Assembly: GCF_900113525.1 (NCBI RefSeq)
Contig: NZ_FOPP01000004.1
Location: 310,001 to 374,000, forward strand
Source of the DNA: Pedobacter insulae
GTDB lineage: Bacteria > Bacteroidota > Bacteroidia > Sphingobacteriales > Sphingobacteriaceae
DNA length: 64,000 nucleotides
Reading direction: 5' to 3'
This document shows, one piece after another, positions 25,624 through 34,310 of this stretch; position 1 is the first letter of the stretch, and each line of letters starts with the position of its first letter. Below the pieces are notes generated by a model. It did not search any database, was not told the origin of the DNA, and saw only the letters and a program-made list of their open reading frames with translations. A program made the translations under genes and the position numbers.

Positions 25624-27858
25624 ATGAAAACTCAAGACGATATACAAACCATTTTGCTCCCAGTTCTTGGAATGACCTGTGCTGCCTGCGCAAACAGCGT
25701 GGAGAGTATGATCGGCGCCCAGCAGGGAGTCGAGCAAGCAGAGGTCAATTATGCCACCCAAACCGTTAAGGTCTCCTATCACCCAGATCAGGTGCAGCCG
25801 CCGGCATTCCAAAAAGCAGTGCAGTCAATAGGTTACGATCTGATTATGGATTCCGAAAATGGAAAAGAAAAACAGGAAGAGGTACAGCAAAAAAACTATA
25901 GTTCTCTGAAGAGGCGAATGATTGCCTCTGGAATACTAGCACTTCCAGTGGTTTTGATCGGTATGTTCTTTATGGATATACCGTATGCAAATTACTACAT
26001 GCTGGCACTGACAACCCCTATACTTTTTATTTTTGGAAAAAGCTTCTTTGTTAATGCCTACAAACAGGCAAGTCATGGTAGAGCGAACATGGATACCCTT
26101 GTTGCCTTAAGTACTGGCATTGCATACCTTTTCAGTCTCTTCAATACACTATATCCAGAATTTTGGCACCAAAGGGGGCTTCATCCACACGTTTATTATG
26201 AAGCAGCCGCCGTGGTTATTGTATTTATCATGCTGGGGAAACTGCTTGAGGAACGTGCTAAATCCAACACTTCGTCCGCCATCAAAAAACTGGTCGGGTT
26301 ACAGCCAAAAACGGTACTAGTTATTACAGAAAATGGAGAGAAGGAAATCCCGCTCTCTGATATTGCAATAGACGATAAAATACTGGTGCGTTCTGGTGAA
26401 AAGATTCCTGTTGATGGCGAAATTTATGAAGGAACATCCTATGTAGATGAAAGCATGATCTCTGGAGAACCTGTTGCGGTTTCCAAGAATATAGGAGATC
26501 AGGTCTTTGCAGGAACCATAAATCAAAAAGGAAGTTTCCGGTTTGTGGCCCGTAAAGTGGGTGGGGAAACCATGCTTGCACAGATCATAAAAATGGTGCA
26601 GGATGCCCAAGGCTCTAAGGCGCCAGTACAAAAGCTCGTCGATAAAATTGCAGGGATATTTGTTCCAATAGTGATTGGCATCGCACTTCTTACACTTATA
26701 ATATGGATATTGGTTGGTGGTGAAAATGCCCTCACCCAAGGAATGCTGGCTATGGTAACCGTTCTGGTAATTGCCTGTCCCTGTGCCCTCGGCCTTGCAA
26801 CTCCGACAGCGATTATGGTTGGCGTTGGCAAAGGTGCAGAAAATGGGATATTGATCAAAGATGCCGAAGCGCTGGAACTTGGACATAAGGTTAACGCAGT
26901 TGTTCTAGATAAGACCGGAACCCTTACAAAAGGCAAGCCTGAAGTAACAGAACTCAATTGGCAAAACAAAACAGATATTGACAAGCAAAAATTGATCGGT
27001 ATCCTGTTTGCACTTGAACAGCAATCTGAACATCCGCTTGCGGAAGCTATAGTTCGCCATCTGCAAACAGCGAATGTTCACCCGACAAAAGTGACGGGCT
27101 TTGAAAGTCTAACTGGAAAAGGTGTACAAGCTACATTTGAAGGACAAAAGTACTGGGCAGGCAGCCATAAAATTTTAAAAGATGCTGGTATCGAAATTGA
27201 AGGAAATTTAGAGAACTCTGTTACTAGGCTTCAAGATCAAGCAAAAACGGTAATCTATTTCATTAATGAAAATAACGTACTAGCTACTATTGCCATTGCC
27301 GATCAGATTAAAGAGGGTTCTGCCCGTGCTGTCTCTGAACTTTTAAAGCGGAATATTGCGGTATATATGCTCACTGGAGATAATCACCAAACTGCTTCTG
27401 CCGTTGCGAAACAAGTGGGAATTACAGATTTTAGAGCTGAAGTACTGCCCTCAGATAAGGCTGATTTCGTTAAGGAACTGCAATCACAGGGAAAGATAGT
27501 TGCTATGATCGGTGACGGCATCAACGATAGCCACGCCCTTGCACAGGCAGATGTCTCGATTGCAATGGGCAAAGGATCAGATATTGCAATTGATGTTGCC
27601 AAGATTACCTTGGTTTCATCTGATCTTTTACAGGTACCCAAGGCGCTTAGATTATCCAAACTTACCGTTAGGACTGTTCGCCAAAATCTATTTTGGGCAT
27701 TTATTTACAATCTTATCGGTATCCCGATTGCCGCAGGAATTTTATATCCGCTTAACGGCTTCCTTTTAAATCCGATGATTGCAGGTGCTGCAATGGCCTT
27801 AAGTTCTGTATCAGTGGTGAGCAATAGTCTTCGCCTTAAGTTTGCTAAACTCATTTAA
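25624..27858 (+). CDS. copA: Copper-exporting P1B-type ATPase CopA
   Basis: The start at 25624 fits the promoter and gives 744 residues. An N-terminal HMA domain holds GMTCAACA (CxxC); eight membrane segments follow, with the Cu(I) motif ACPCALGLATP in TM6, the TGE phosphatase loop (SGEPVAV), the phosphorylation motif DKTGTLTKG, the ATP-binding SEHPLAE and the hinge GDGIND. The sequence after the hinge reads SHALAQAD where PALAQAD is usual. It should pump Cu(I) or Ag(I) out of the cytosol at the cost of ATP. The copper chaperone gene follows 21 bases later, so they form one operon. Confidence 0.95.
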   Translation: MKTQDDIQTILLPVLGMTCAACANSVESMIGAQQGVEQAEVNYATQTVKVSYHPDQVQPPAFQKAVQSIGYDLIMDSENGKEKQEEVQQKNYSSLKRRMIASGILALPVVLIGMFFMDIPYANYYMLALTTPILFIFGKSFFVNAYKQASHGRANMDTLVALSTGIAYLFSLFNTLYPEFWHQRGLHPHVYYEAAAVVIVFIMLGKLLEERAKSNTSSAIKKLVGLQPKTVLVITENGEKEIPLSDIAIDDKILVRSGEKIPVDGEIYEGTSYVDESMISGEPVAVSKNIGDQVFAGTINQKGSFRFVARKVGGETMLAQIIKMVQDAQGSKAPVQKLVDKIAGIFVPIVIGIALLTLIIWILVGGENALTQGMLAMVTVLVIACPCALGLATPTAIMVGVGKGAENGILIKDAEALELGHKVNAVVLDKTGTLTKGKPEVTELNWQNKTDIDKQKLIGILFALEQQSEHPLAEAIVRHLQTANVHPTKVTGFESLTGKGVQATFEGQKYWAGSHKILKDAGIEIEGNLENSVTRLQDQAKTVIYFINENNVLATIAIADQIKEGSARAVSELLKRNIAVYMLTGDNHQTASAVAKQVGITDFRAEVLPSDKADFVKELQSQGKIVAMIGDGINDSHALAQADVSIAMGKGSDIAIDVAKITLVSSDLLQVPKALRLSKLTVRTVRQNLFWAFIYNLIGIPIAAGILYPLNGFLLNPMIAGAAMALSSVSVVSNSLRLKFAKLI

Positions 27859-27879
27859 TCACAAATAATAATTATAATC

Positions 27880-28092
27880 ATGGAAACACTAAAATTCAAA
27901 ACCAATATCAAATGCGGTGGATGCATAGCTGCTGTTACTCCCCACTTGAACAAACTTTCTGGTATCGAAAAATGGGAGGTGGATACACAAAACCCCGACA
28001 AGATATTAACGGTGGAGGGAAAGCAGGGAATCGATACCGATCAGATCATCGACACGCTGGAAGAGGCTGGTTACAAGGCAGAAAAAATTTAA
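27880..28092 (+). CDS. Heavy-metal-associated (HMA) domain copper chaperone
   Basis: The 70-residue protein is a single HMA domain with the metal motif KCGGCIA (CxxC) near residue 12 and the usual strand-helix order ending in LEEAGYKAEKI. Such CopZ-like proteins hand Cu(I) to the ATPase. It follows copA directly. A 13-bp stem-loop lies 16 bases past its stop. Confidence 0.9.
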   Translation: METLKFKTNIKCGGCIAAVTPHLNKLSGIEKWEVDTQNPDKILTVEGKQGIDTDQIIDTLEEAGYKAEKI

Positions 28093-28107
28093 TCCGGTTT
28101 TCATTTT

Positions 28108-28147
28108 GGCAAGAACATCATTTAGCTATCAATTTGATGTTCTTGCC
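28108..28147 (+). terminator. 13-bp stem-loop after the chaperone gene
   Basis: GGCAAGAACATCA (28108-28120) and its exact complement (28135-28147) enclose a 14-base loop. There is no T-run after it, so it may be a weak terminator, an RNA-stabilising hairpin or a processing site that lowers expression of the downstream regulator. Confidence 0.5.
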
Positions 28148-28205
28148 GTTGATAATTATGCCGTTGAAACAAAGCGTATATTAGCATTTAATCTAACCTA
28201 TTAGT

Positions 28206-28769
28206 ATGTTGTTATCAATAAAAAACATGGTGTGTGACCGTTGTATTTCGGTAGTAACACAACAGCTTCAGCACCACGATCTTCAGGTTGAGGATATTTC
28301 ACTTGGACAGGCCATTGTGTCTCCCGAACCATCGGAGGAAATGTTGAGTAAAATTTCCGCTTCCCTTAAAATTTTGGGATTTGAACTTATCAATAGGGAC
28401 AAGGATAAGCTGGTTGAACGGATCAAAAACATCATTGTTGAACTAATACACCACTCTACACAACCAGAATTTCACGTCTTATTCAGTGAGGTGCTCAGCG
28501 ACCGATTGCACCGGGATTATGGTTACTTAAGTAGGTTGTTTTCGGAAAGTGAAGATATCACGATCGAAAAATTTATTATCCAGCAGAAAATTGAAAAAGT
28601 TAAGGAACTCCTTCAATATGGGGAGCTGAACTTAAATGAGATTGCCTGGCAAATGGGTTATAGCAGTAGTGCACACTTGTCCAATCAGTTCAAGTCTGTA
28701 ACTGGTATATCCCCAAGGGAGTTCAGATCACTAGAAGTAAATAACCGAAAGCCACTGGATAGTATATAA
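28206..28769 (+). CDS. AraC-type regulator with N-terminal HMA-like metal-binding domain
   Basis: The 187-residue protein begins with an HMA-like ferredoxin fold (residues 1-65) that carries NMVCDRC (CxxC), the same position as in copper chaperones. The C-terminal AraC DNA-binding domain (about 95-180) has FSESEDITIEKFIIQQKIEK and the second helix-turn-helix IAWQMGYSSSAHLSNQFKS. A regulator that binds the metal through its own chaperone-like domain is the simplest reading: copper binding would switch the AraC part. It lies downstream of copA and the chaperone and upstream of the periplasmic copper genes. Shared GAATTATA sites in front of copA and two other genes are candidate targets. Confidence 0.85.
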   Translation: MLLSIKNMVCDRCISVVTQQLQHHDLQVEDISLGQAIVSPEPSEEMLSKISASLKILGFELINRDKDKLVERIKNIIVELIHHSTQPEFHVLFSEVLSDRLHRDYGYLSRLFSESEDITIEKFIIQQKIEKVKELLQYGELNLNEIAWQMGYSSSAHLSNQFKSVTGISPREFRSLEVNNRKPLDSI

Positions 28770-28876
28770 CAGATATGATTTTTAGTGAAGAGCATCCGAC
28801 AATCATTCTTCAGTCGCAACAACTAACTCATGGCATGATAAAATTCAGAGCTACGTACAAATGATGTAATAAATTA

Positions 28877-28919
28877 TTGGAATTATATAACAAAAAATCA
28901 TTAAAGTAACTTATATTTG
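28877..28919 (+). promoter_or_regulatory. Activator-type promoter with GAATTATA box
   Basis: TTGGAATTATATAAC starts at 28877, and TATATTTG, a match to the TAnnTTTG -7 element, lies at 28912-28919. The GAATTATA core is 32 bases upstream of the -7 element and no TTG occurs at the -33 position, which suggests dependence on an activator. The same box with the same 32-base distance precedes the gene at 37433. Confidence 0.55.
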
Positions 28920-28927
28920 TCTCGCTA

Positions 28928-29326
28928 ATGAAAAGAATACTGCTGACTATTGTTGCTTTTTTCTATCTGGGAACTTCCAGTGGGGCAACTGTGCATTTTC
29001 ATTATTGCATGGGAGAGCTTGTTAAATGGGGCTTGACTTCACAAAAAGAAGGTAATTGTGAGTTTTGCGGCATGACTAAAAATGCAACCAAGAAAAGTTC
29101 ATGTTGCAAAGACGATTATAAGCAGGCCAAAGTAGACCAATCAAAAAAGGCGACTCAGCTTGTTTATGAGTTCAAACAGTTTTCAGCAGTTATCCAGCAT
29201 ACATTTAGAAATGATGCTTATCAGGTTGCTTTATCAGCTCTAAAAACAAATACTGTATTCAGTAATGCACCACCAGAAAGGCTGAGTGTTCCTGTCTTTA
29301 TCAGAAATTGTACCTATAGAATATAA
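28928..29326 (+). CDS. HYC_CC_PP-type secreted small protein
   Basis: The 132-residue protein has a signal peptide (to about SSGATV) and conserved features I associate with the HYC_CC_PP family of Bacteroidota: HFHYCMGELV, the Cys pair set CEFCGM and SSCCKDD, and APPERLSV near the end. The Cys and His residues suggest periplasmic metal binding. It starts a run of copper genes and has an activator-type promoter 9 bases upstream of its start. Confidence 0.75.
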   Translation: MKRILLTIVAFFYLGTSSGATVHFHYCMGELVKWGLTSQKEGNCEFCGMTKNATKKSSCCKDDYKQAKVDQSKKATQLVYEFKQFSAVIQHTFRNDAYQVALSALKTNTVFSNAPPERLSVPVFIRNCTYRI

Positions 29327-29426
29327 GCCTTTTTCCTTACCCATTTCCTGCACATTCGTGTATCGGGCATAGCTTTCTATAGCCCAAAATCTTTATACCC
29401 AAATTTTTATTTCAAATCAATTCATT

Positions 29427-29795
29427 ATGAAATCATTACGATTCTCTTTGGTAGCCATGTTGGCTTTCCTTGGCAGTGCAGCTTTTGCACAGTCTAAAAC
29501 AGACAGCGTTAAAGTATCTGGCAATTGTGGCATGTGTAAAAAACGCATAGAAGCAGCTGTAAAAGTAGATGGAGTAACTGCTGCAGAGTGGAGCGCAAAA
29601 ACTAAAATGCTAACCATAAGTTACGATACTGACAAAATTAAGTTCGATGATGTACAACGCAAGATTGCTGATGTAGGGCATGATACACCAAAATTTAAAG
29701 CTACTGAAGCGGTTTATACTAAACTTCCAGGGTGCTGTAAATACGATAGAGCAAGTCGGCCGACAAAACAGCCAGAATCAGATCACAAACATTAA
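29427..29795 (+). CDS. Periplasmic HMA-domain protein
   Basis: The 122-residue product has a signal peptide (MKSLRFSLVAMLAFLGSAAFAQ) followed by an HMA domain with SGNCGMCKKRIE (CxxC) and a C-terminal tail with GCCKYD and a His-rich end (ESDHKH). A periplasmic copper-binding protein that feeds the CusA pump is inferred, because the pump gene begins 45 bases later. I cannot tell whether it acts as chaperone or buffer. Confidence 0.85.
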   Translation: MKSLRFSLVAMLAFLGSAAFAQSKTDSVKVSGNCGMCKKRIEAAVKVDGVTAAEWSAKTKMLTISYDTDKIKFDDVQRKIADVGHDTPKFKATEAVYTKLPGCCKYDRASRPTKQPESDHKH

Positions 29796-29840
29796 CATTA
29801 GGTGCCTGAGTAATCAGGCACCGATTTGAATAAATTAAAG

Positions 29841-31139
29841 ATGGTACATAAAATTATAGAATGGTCCATGCGCAATCGGTTTATTGTGCTAGTGCTTTCT
29901 GCGGGATTGTTTATATGGGGAGTATTCTCTATACAAAAAAATCCTATAGATGCAATTCCCGATCTTTCAGAAAATCAGGTCATTGTATTTACCGAATGGA
30001 TGGGCAGATCGCCACAATTAATAGAAGATCAGGTTACCTATCCACTAGTTACCAATTTGCAAGGTATTCCCAAAATCAAATATGTAAGGGGCTCTTCTAT
30101 GTTCGGGATGAGTTTCATTTACGTAATCTTTGAGGACGATGTAGATGTATATTGGGCCAGGGAGCGTGTAATGGAGCGAATTAGTACAATCGCTAAAACC
30201 TTGCCAGAAGGTGTCGCTCCGCAATTAGGTCCTGATGGCACAGGCGTAGGTCATGTGTTATGGTACACCTTAGATGCCCCAGATATGGATTTAGGCGAAC
30301 AGCGAGCCATACAAGATTGGTACGTAAAATTTGCGCTGCAAAATGTTCCTGGAGTGAGCGAGATCGCTTCATTTGGTGGTTTTCAAAAGCAATATCAAAT
30401 CAATATAGACCCCAATAAACTATTGTATTATAAACTTAGTGTGCCACAGGTAATTGCTGCTATAAGAAGTAACAATAACGAATCAGGTGGGCGTAAGTTC
30501 GAAATGAGCGATATGGGTTATATCATTAAAACTTCGGGCTACCTCAAATCCCTCGAAGAGATCTCGAATATTCCTGTAAAGAACCAAAATGGCACACCTA
30601 TAAAGGTCTCAGATCTTGCCACTGTACAAATGACAGGAGAGACCAGGCTGGGCATATTTGATCAGGATGGTGAGGGAGAACGCGCAGGTGGAATTGTGGT
30701 CATGCGTTACGGCGAAAATGCGGCAGAGGTAATAGAGAAAGTAAAAGCAAAGATGAAAGAAGTATCAAAAGGATTGCCTAAAGGCGTAAAATTTGATATT
30801 GTATATGATCGGGGCGAACTCATTAAAGAATCTGTCGATTCGATTAAAAATACATTAATAGAAGAGATGATTGTGGTATCGCTCATCGTATTTGTATTTC
30901 TATTCCATTGGCGCAGTGCATTAAGTATTATTATACAAATTCCAATCACCATAGCGGCAAGCTTTATCCTGCTCAATGCTTTTGATATTTCATCAAACAT
31001 TATGTCGCTTACCGGTATTGCACTGGCCATAGGTGTAATTGTAGACAATGGTATTATTATGAGCGAAAATGCCTATAAGCATCTGGCAGAACGATATGCG
31101 TTATGGGAAAAGGACCAAAATAAAACAACAACATTATGA
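29841..31139 (+). CDS. cusA: CusA-like RND copper pump, N-terminal part (split gene)
   Basis: The frame opens at a TTG (29826), but ATG 29841 (MVHKIIEWSMRNRF) is the usual family start. The 432 residues cover TM1, the first porter domain (NPIDAIPDLSENQVIVFTEW, the HME-RND signature) and TM2-TM4, with the proton-relay Asp in GVIVDNGIIMSENAYKHL. The frame stops at 31139 in the short cytosolic loop after TM4, and the rest of the pump continues in a frame whose ATG overlaps this stop (ATGA). Both halves together make about 1077 residues, a complete CusA, so nothing appears lost. Confidence 0.9.
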   Translation: MVHKIIEWSMRNRFIVLVLSAGLFIWGVFSIQKNPIDAIPDLSENQVIVFTEWMGRSPQLIEDQVTYPLVTNLQGIPKIKYVRGSSMFGMSFIYVIFEDDVDVYWARERVMERISTIAKTLPEGVAPQLGPDGTGVGHVLWYTLDAPDMDLGEQRAIQDWYVKFALQNVPGVSEIASFGGFQKQYQINIDPNKLLYYKLSVPQVIAAIRSNNNESGGRKFEMSDMGYIIKTSGYLKSLEEISNIPVKNQNGTPIKVSDLATVQMTGETRLGIFDQDGEGERAGGIVVMRYGENAAEVIEKVKAKMKEVSKGLPKGVKFDIVYDRGELIKESVDSIKNTLIEEMIVVSLIVFVFLFHWRSALSIIIQIPITIAASFILLNAFDISSNIMSLTGIALAIGVIVDNGIIMSENAYKHLAERYALWEKDQNKTTTL

Positions 31140-33073
31140 TCAAGTGGTTTAAAAATATATTTAAAAAATCTCCAGATTGGATCACTGAAGAAGATCGCCT
31201 TGCGGTGATTACCACATCCAGTAAGCAGGTTTCAAGAGGGGTGTTCTTTGCAACAGTCATTATCATAACCTCTTTTTTACCCGTATTTATGTTAACCGGA
31301 CAGGAAGGTAAACTGTTCCATCCGCTAGCGTATACCAAAACATTTATCATGATTGTAGATGCTTTATTGGTAATTACGCTGGCACCTGTGCTGATTTCCT
31401 TTTTTTTGAAGGGAAAATTTAAGCCAGACCATGCAAATCCTGTAAACAGAATACTGGAAAAGGTTTACGAACCAATTATCAGAACTGTTTTAAAATGGAG
31501 AAAAACTACAATTGCAATTAACATTATTGCCTTGTTGATTACCATTCCATTGCTTAAAAACCTGGGAACGGAGTTTATTCCTCCGCTGGATGAGCAAAGT
31601 ATTCTTTTTATGCCGATTACCTTGCCTGATGTATCTAATGCAGAAGCAAAACGAATATTGCAGATACAAGACAAGATTATTAAATCGGTACCAGAGGTTG
31701 ATAAGGTTTTAGGAAAGGCAGGTAGGGCTAATACGGCTACTGATAATTCGCCAATTAGCATGATTGAGACCATTATTACCTTAAAACCTAAAAGTGAGTG
31801 GCGTAAAGGGATTACCAAAAAAGATATTGTAACAGAACTAGATGCTAAACTACAAATTCCAGGTGTGGTAAATGGTTGGACCCAGCCTATTATCAACAGG
31901 ATAAATATGTTGGCAACGGGTATTCGTACCGATGTAGGGATCAAGGTTTTTGGACAAAATCTAGATACTATTGCTGCTGTATCTGAAAAGGTGAAAGCCG
32001 CACTAGAAGGCACACCTGGTGTTAGCGATTTGTTTGTAGAGCCGATTACAGGTGGAAAATACATGTCTATCGATATTAAAAGAGAAGAACTGGCACGTTA
32101 CGGTTTAACTGTTGATGATGTAAACCAAGTGGTAGAAAGTGCCTTGGGTGGTGCAACCATTGGCAATACTATTGAAGGTAGACAACGTTTTTCTATTAGC
32201 GTACGTTTGCCACAGGAATATAGAAACAGTGTAGAGCGAATCCAGCGTATTCCTATTCAGTCGGCCACCTTTGGCGAAATTCCCTTATCAGCAGTAGCTG
32301 ATGTGAAATTTGAAGACGGGCCACCGATGATCAATTCTGATAATGCCATTTTGCGTGGTGCTGTAATGTTTAATGTGCGTGATCGGGATTTAGGCAGCAC
32401 AGTTAAGGAGGCAATGGAAAAGCTAAACAAAGAGAAAGGGGTACTTCCAGAAGGTTATTTCTTGGAATGGAGTGGGCAATATGAAAACCTTATCCGCGGT
32501 AAGCAAACATTAATGTGGATTGCTCCCATTGTTTTGGTCATTATTTTCTTCTCCTTGTATTTCGCTTTTCACTCGGTAAGAGAAGCTTTTTTAAGTCTGA
32601 TTACCGTTCCATTTGCATTAATTGGGGGTGCCTATATTATCTATTTTTGGGATGTAAACTTATCGGTTGGCGTTGCCGTAGGTTTTATTGCCTTGTTTGG
32701 AATTGCCGTAGAAACGGGGATTGTAATGGTTATTTACCTGAACGATGCCATGCAGCAACTCATTAAACTAAAAGGAAACTCAAGTGAGACCATCACAAAA
32801 GAAGATTTGAGAGAATATGTAATTCATGGTGCTGCCAAAAGGCTAAGGCCGAAACTAATGACGGTTTGTGTGTCGCTGTTTGGTTTGGTACCCGTATTAT
32901 GGGCTACTGGCGTTGGCGTAGATGTAATGCAACCCATTGTGCTGCCCATGATAGGTGGAGTATTGACCTCATCTACCCACATTTTACTGGTTACTCCGCT
33001 CATCTTTTTAATGTCTAAAGAATACGAATTGAGGAAATATGGAAAATTGGAGGTTCACGATGTACAACATTAA
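31136..33073 (+). CDS. cusA: CusA-like RND copper pump, C-terminal part (split gene)
   Basis: The 645-residue frame begins MIKWFKNIFKKSPDW and continues with TM5-TM6 (QVSRGVFFATVIIITSFLPVF), the second porter domain and TM7-TM12 (AVGFIALFGIAVETGIVM). Methionines such as MLATGIRTDVGIKVFG sit where the CusA metal-binding site is placed. It is the missing half of the upstream frame. Translation could be coupled through the ATGA overlap, giving a two-chain pump; otherwise an indel in the linker has broken the gene. Confidence 0.9.
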   Translation: MIKWFKNIFKKSPDWITEEDRLAVITTSSKQVSRGVFFATVIIITSFLPVFMLTGQEGKLFHPLAYTKTFIMIVDALLVITLAPVLISFFLKGKFKPDHANPVNRILEKVYEPIIRTVLKWRKTTIAINIIALLITIPLLKNLGTEFIPPLDEQSILFMPITLPDVSNAEAKRILQIQDKIIKSVPEVDKVLGKAGRANTATDNSPISMIETIITLKPKSEWRKGITKKDIVTELDAKLQIPGVVNGWTQPIINRINMLATGIRTDVGIKVFGQNLDTIAAVSEKVKAALEGTPGVSDLFVEPITGGKYMSIDIKREELARYGLTVDDVNQVVESALGGATIGNTIEGRQRFSISVRLPQEYRNSVERIQRIPIQSATFGEIPLSAVADVKFEDGPPMINSDNAILRGAVMFNVRDRDLGSTVKEAMEKLNKEKGVLPEGYFLEWSGQYENLIRGKQTLMWIAPIVLVIIFFSLYFAFHSVREAFLSLITVPFALIGGAYIIYFWDVNLSVGVAVGFIALFGIAVETGIVMVIYLNDAMQQLIKLKGNSSETITKEDLREYVIHGAAKRLRPKLMTVCVSLFGLVPVLWATGVGVDVMQPIVLPMIGGVLTSSTHILLVTPLIFLMSKEYELRKYGKLEVHDVQH

Positions 33074-34310
33074 AAAAATAACGTTGATACTGCTGCTATT
33101 GCCATTTTATGCATTCGCGCAGCAAAAACCGTTACTCTCATTAGATACGGTTTTACAAAGAATAGATAAGAATAACCTTTTGTTGCAATCGTATGGATTA
33201 AAAGCAGAAAGCTATAAACATACGGCTAAAGCATCAACAGCCTGGATGGCTCCAATGGTAGGTGTGGGTACATTTATGACTCCTTATCCTGGGCAAATGA
33301 TTATGGATGAGAGCGATAAAGGCTCTTTAATGCTGCAATTAGAGCAGGATATTCCCAATCCAGTGAAGCAAAATGCAAACAAACGGTATATCGAATCGAA
33401 AGGTAAAGTAGAAAATGAAACCCGGGGAGTTACCTTAAATGAATACAAAGCGCAAGCAAAGCGACTGTATTTTGGCTGGTTGGTTGCTCAACAAAAGATT
33501 AAAGTGCTGGCGCAGAATGAAAAGATTATGCAGACCATGAAAAAGATCGAAGAAATAAGGTATCCTTTTAACCAGTCAAAATTAGGTAGTATATATAAAA
33601 CTACTGCTAAACTGGAAGAGAACCGAAACATGATCATCATGCAAGAAGGTGATATTGCTAAAAGTCGGGCTTGGTTAAATAGTTTAATGAACCAACAGGG
33701 AAATGCTGATTTTGCTATTGATACCACTTATCAGCCAGTTTTTGTAGCTGCAAAAGCTATTGATACAGGTAGTTTGGCCTTGGCCAGAAACGATATTAAG
33801 AAAATGGATTATAGCATACAATCTATGCAGTTGAATATCGAAGCGATGAAAAAACAAAGTAGACCTGATTTTAAGCTAAGATTTGATCACATGTCTCCTT
33901 TAACCAAAGCAATGCCCAAAGCTTTTAGCATTATGGGGATGGTAAGTATTCCAATTGCGCCATGGTCTTCAAAAATGTATAAATCTGAAGTAAAAGGAAT
34001 GCAGTATGAAGTGCAGGCCATGGCAAAAGAGAAAGCGGCTATGCTTCAAGAAACCCAAGGTATGTTATACGGTATGCAATTTGAAATCCAGTCTATGCAA
34101 AAGCGGATCAAGGTAATGGAGGATAAAATTATTCCGAGTTTACAAAAAACACTGGATGTTAACTTTTTAAGCTACCGTGAGAATAAAATGGAATTACCAG
34201 AAGTAATCAATTCGTGGGAAGCATTAACCATGATGCAGACGAATGTGCTAGATGAAAAATTGAAACTTTACTTAATGATTGTAGATTATGAGAAAGAAAT
34301 ATATCGTTAA
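33060..34310 (+). CDS. TolC-family outer-membrane channel (CusC-like)
   Basis: The start at 33060 (overlapping the pump gene by 14 bases) gives a clear signal peptide (MYNIKKITLILLLLPFYAFAQ) and 416 residues; the frame itself is open from 33039. Long helical, Met-rich segments (KKMDYSIQSMQLNIEAMKK, YGMQFEIQSMQKRIKVME) match the coiled-coil barrel of OEP/TolC proteins. It should form the outer-membrane duct of the tripartite Cus pump. The next gene overlaps its end by 23 bases. Confidence 0.85.
   Translation: MYNIKKITLILLLLPFYAFAQQKPLLSLDTVLQRIDKNNLLLQSYGLKAESYKHTAKASTAWMAPMVGVGTFMTPYPGQMIMDESDKGSLMLQLEQDIPNPVKQNANKRYIESKGKVENETRGVTLNEYKAQAKRLYFGWLVAQQKIKVLAQNEKIMQTMKKIEEIRYPFNQSKLGSIYKTTAKLEENRNMIIMQEGDIAKSRAWLNSLMNQQGNADFAIDTTYQPVFVAAKAIDTGSLALARNDIKKMDYSIQSMQLNIEAMKKQSRPDFKLRFDHMSPLTKAMPKAFSIMGMVSIPIAPWSSKMYKSEVKGMQYEVQAMAKEKAAMLQETQGMLYGMQFEIQSMQKRIKVMEDKIIPSLQKTLDVNFLSYRENKMELPEVINSWEALTMMQTNVLDEKLKLYLMIVDYEKEIYR

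Noticed and set aside
26317..26984. Long minus-strand frames inside copA
   Set aside because: copA motifs are continuous on the plus strand; the opposite frames are a by-product of its codon use.
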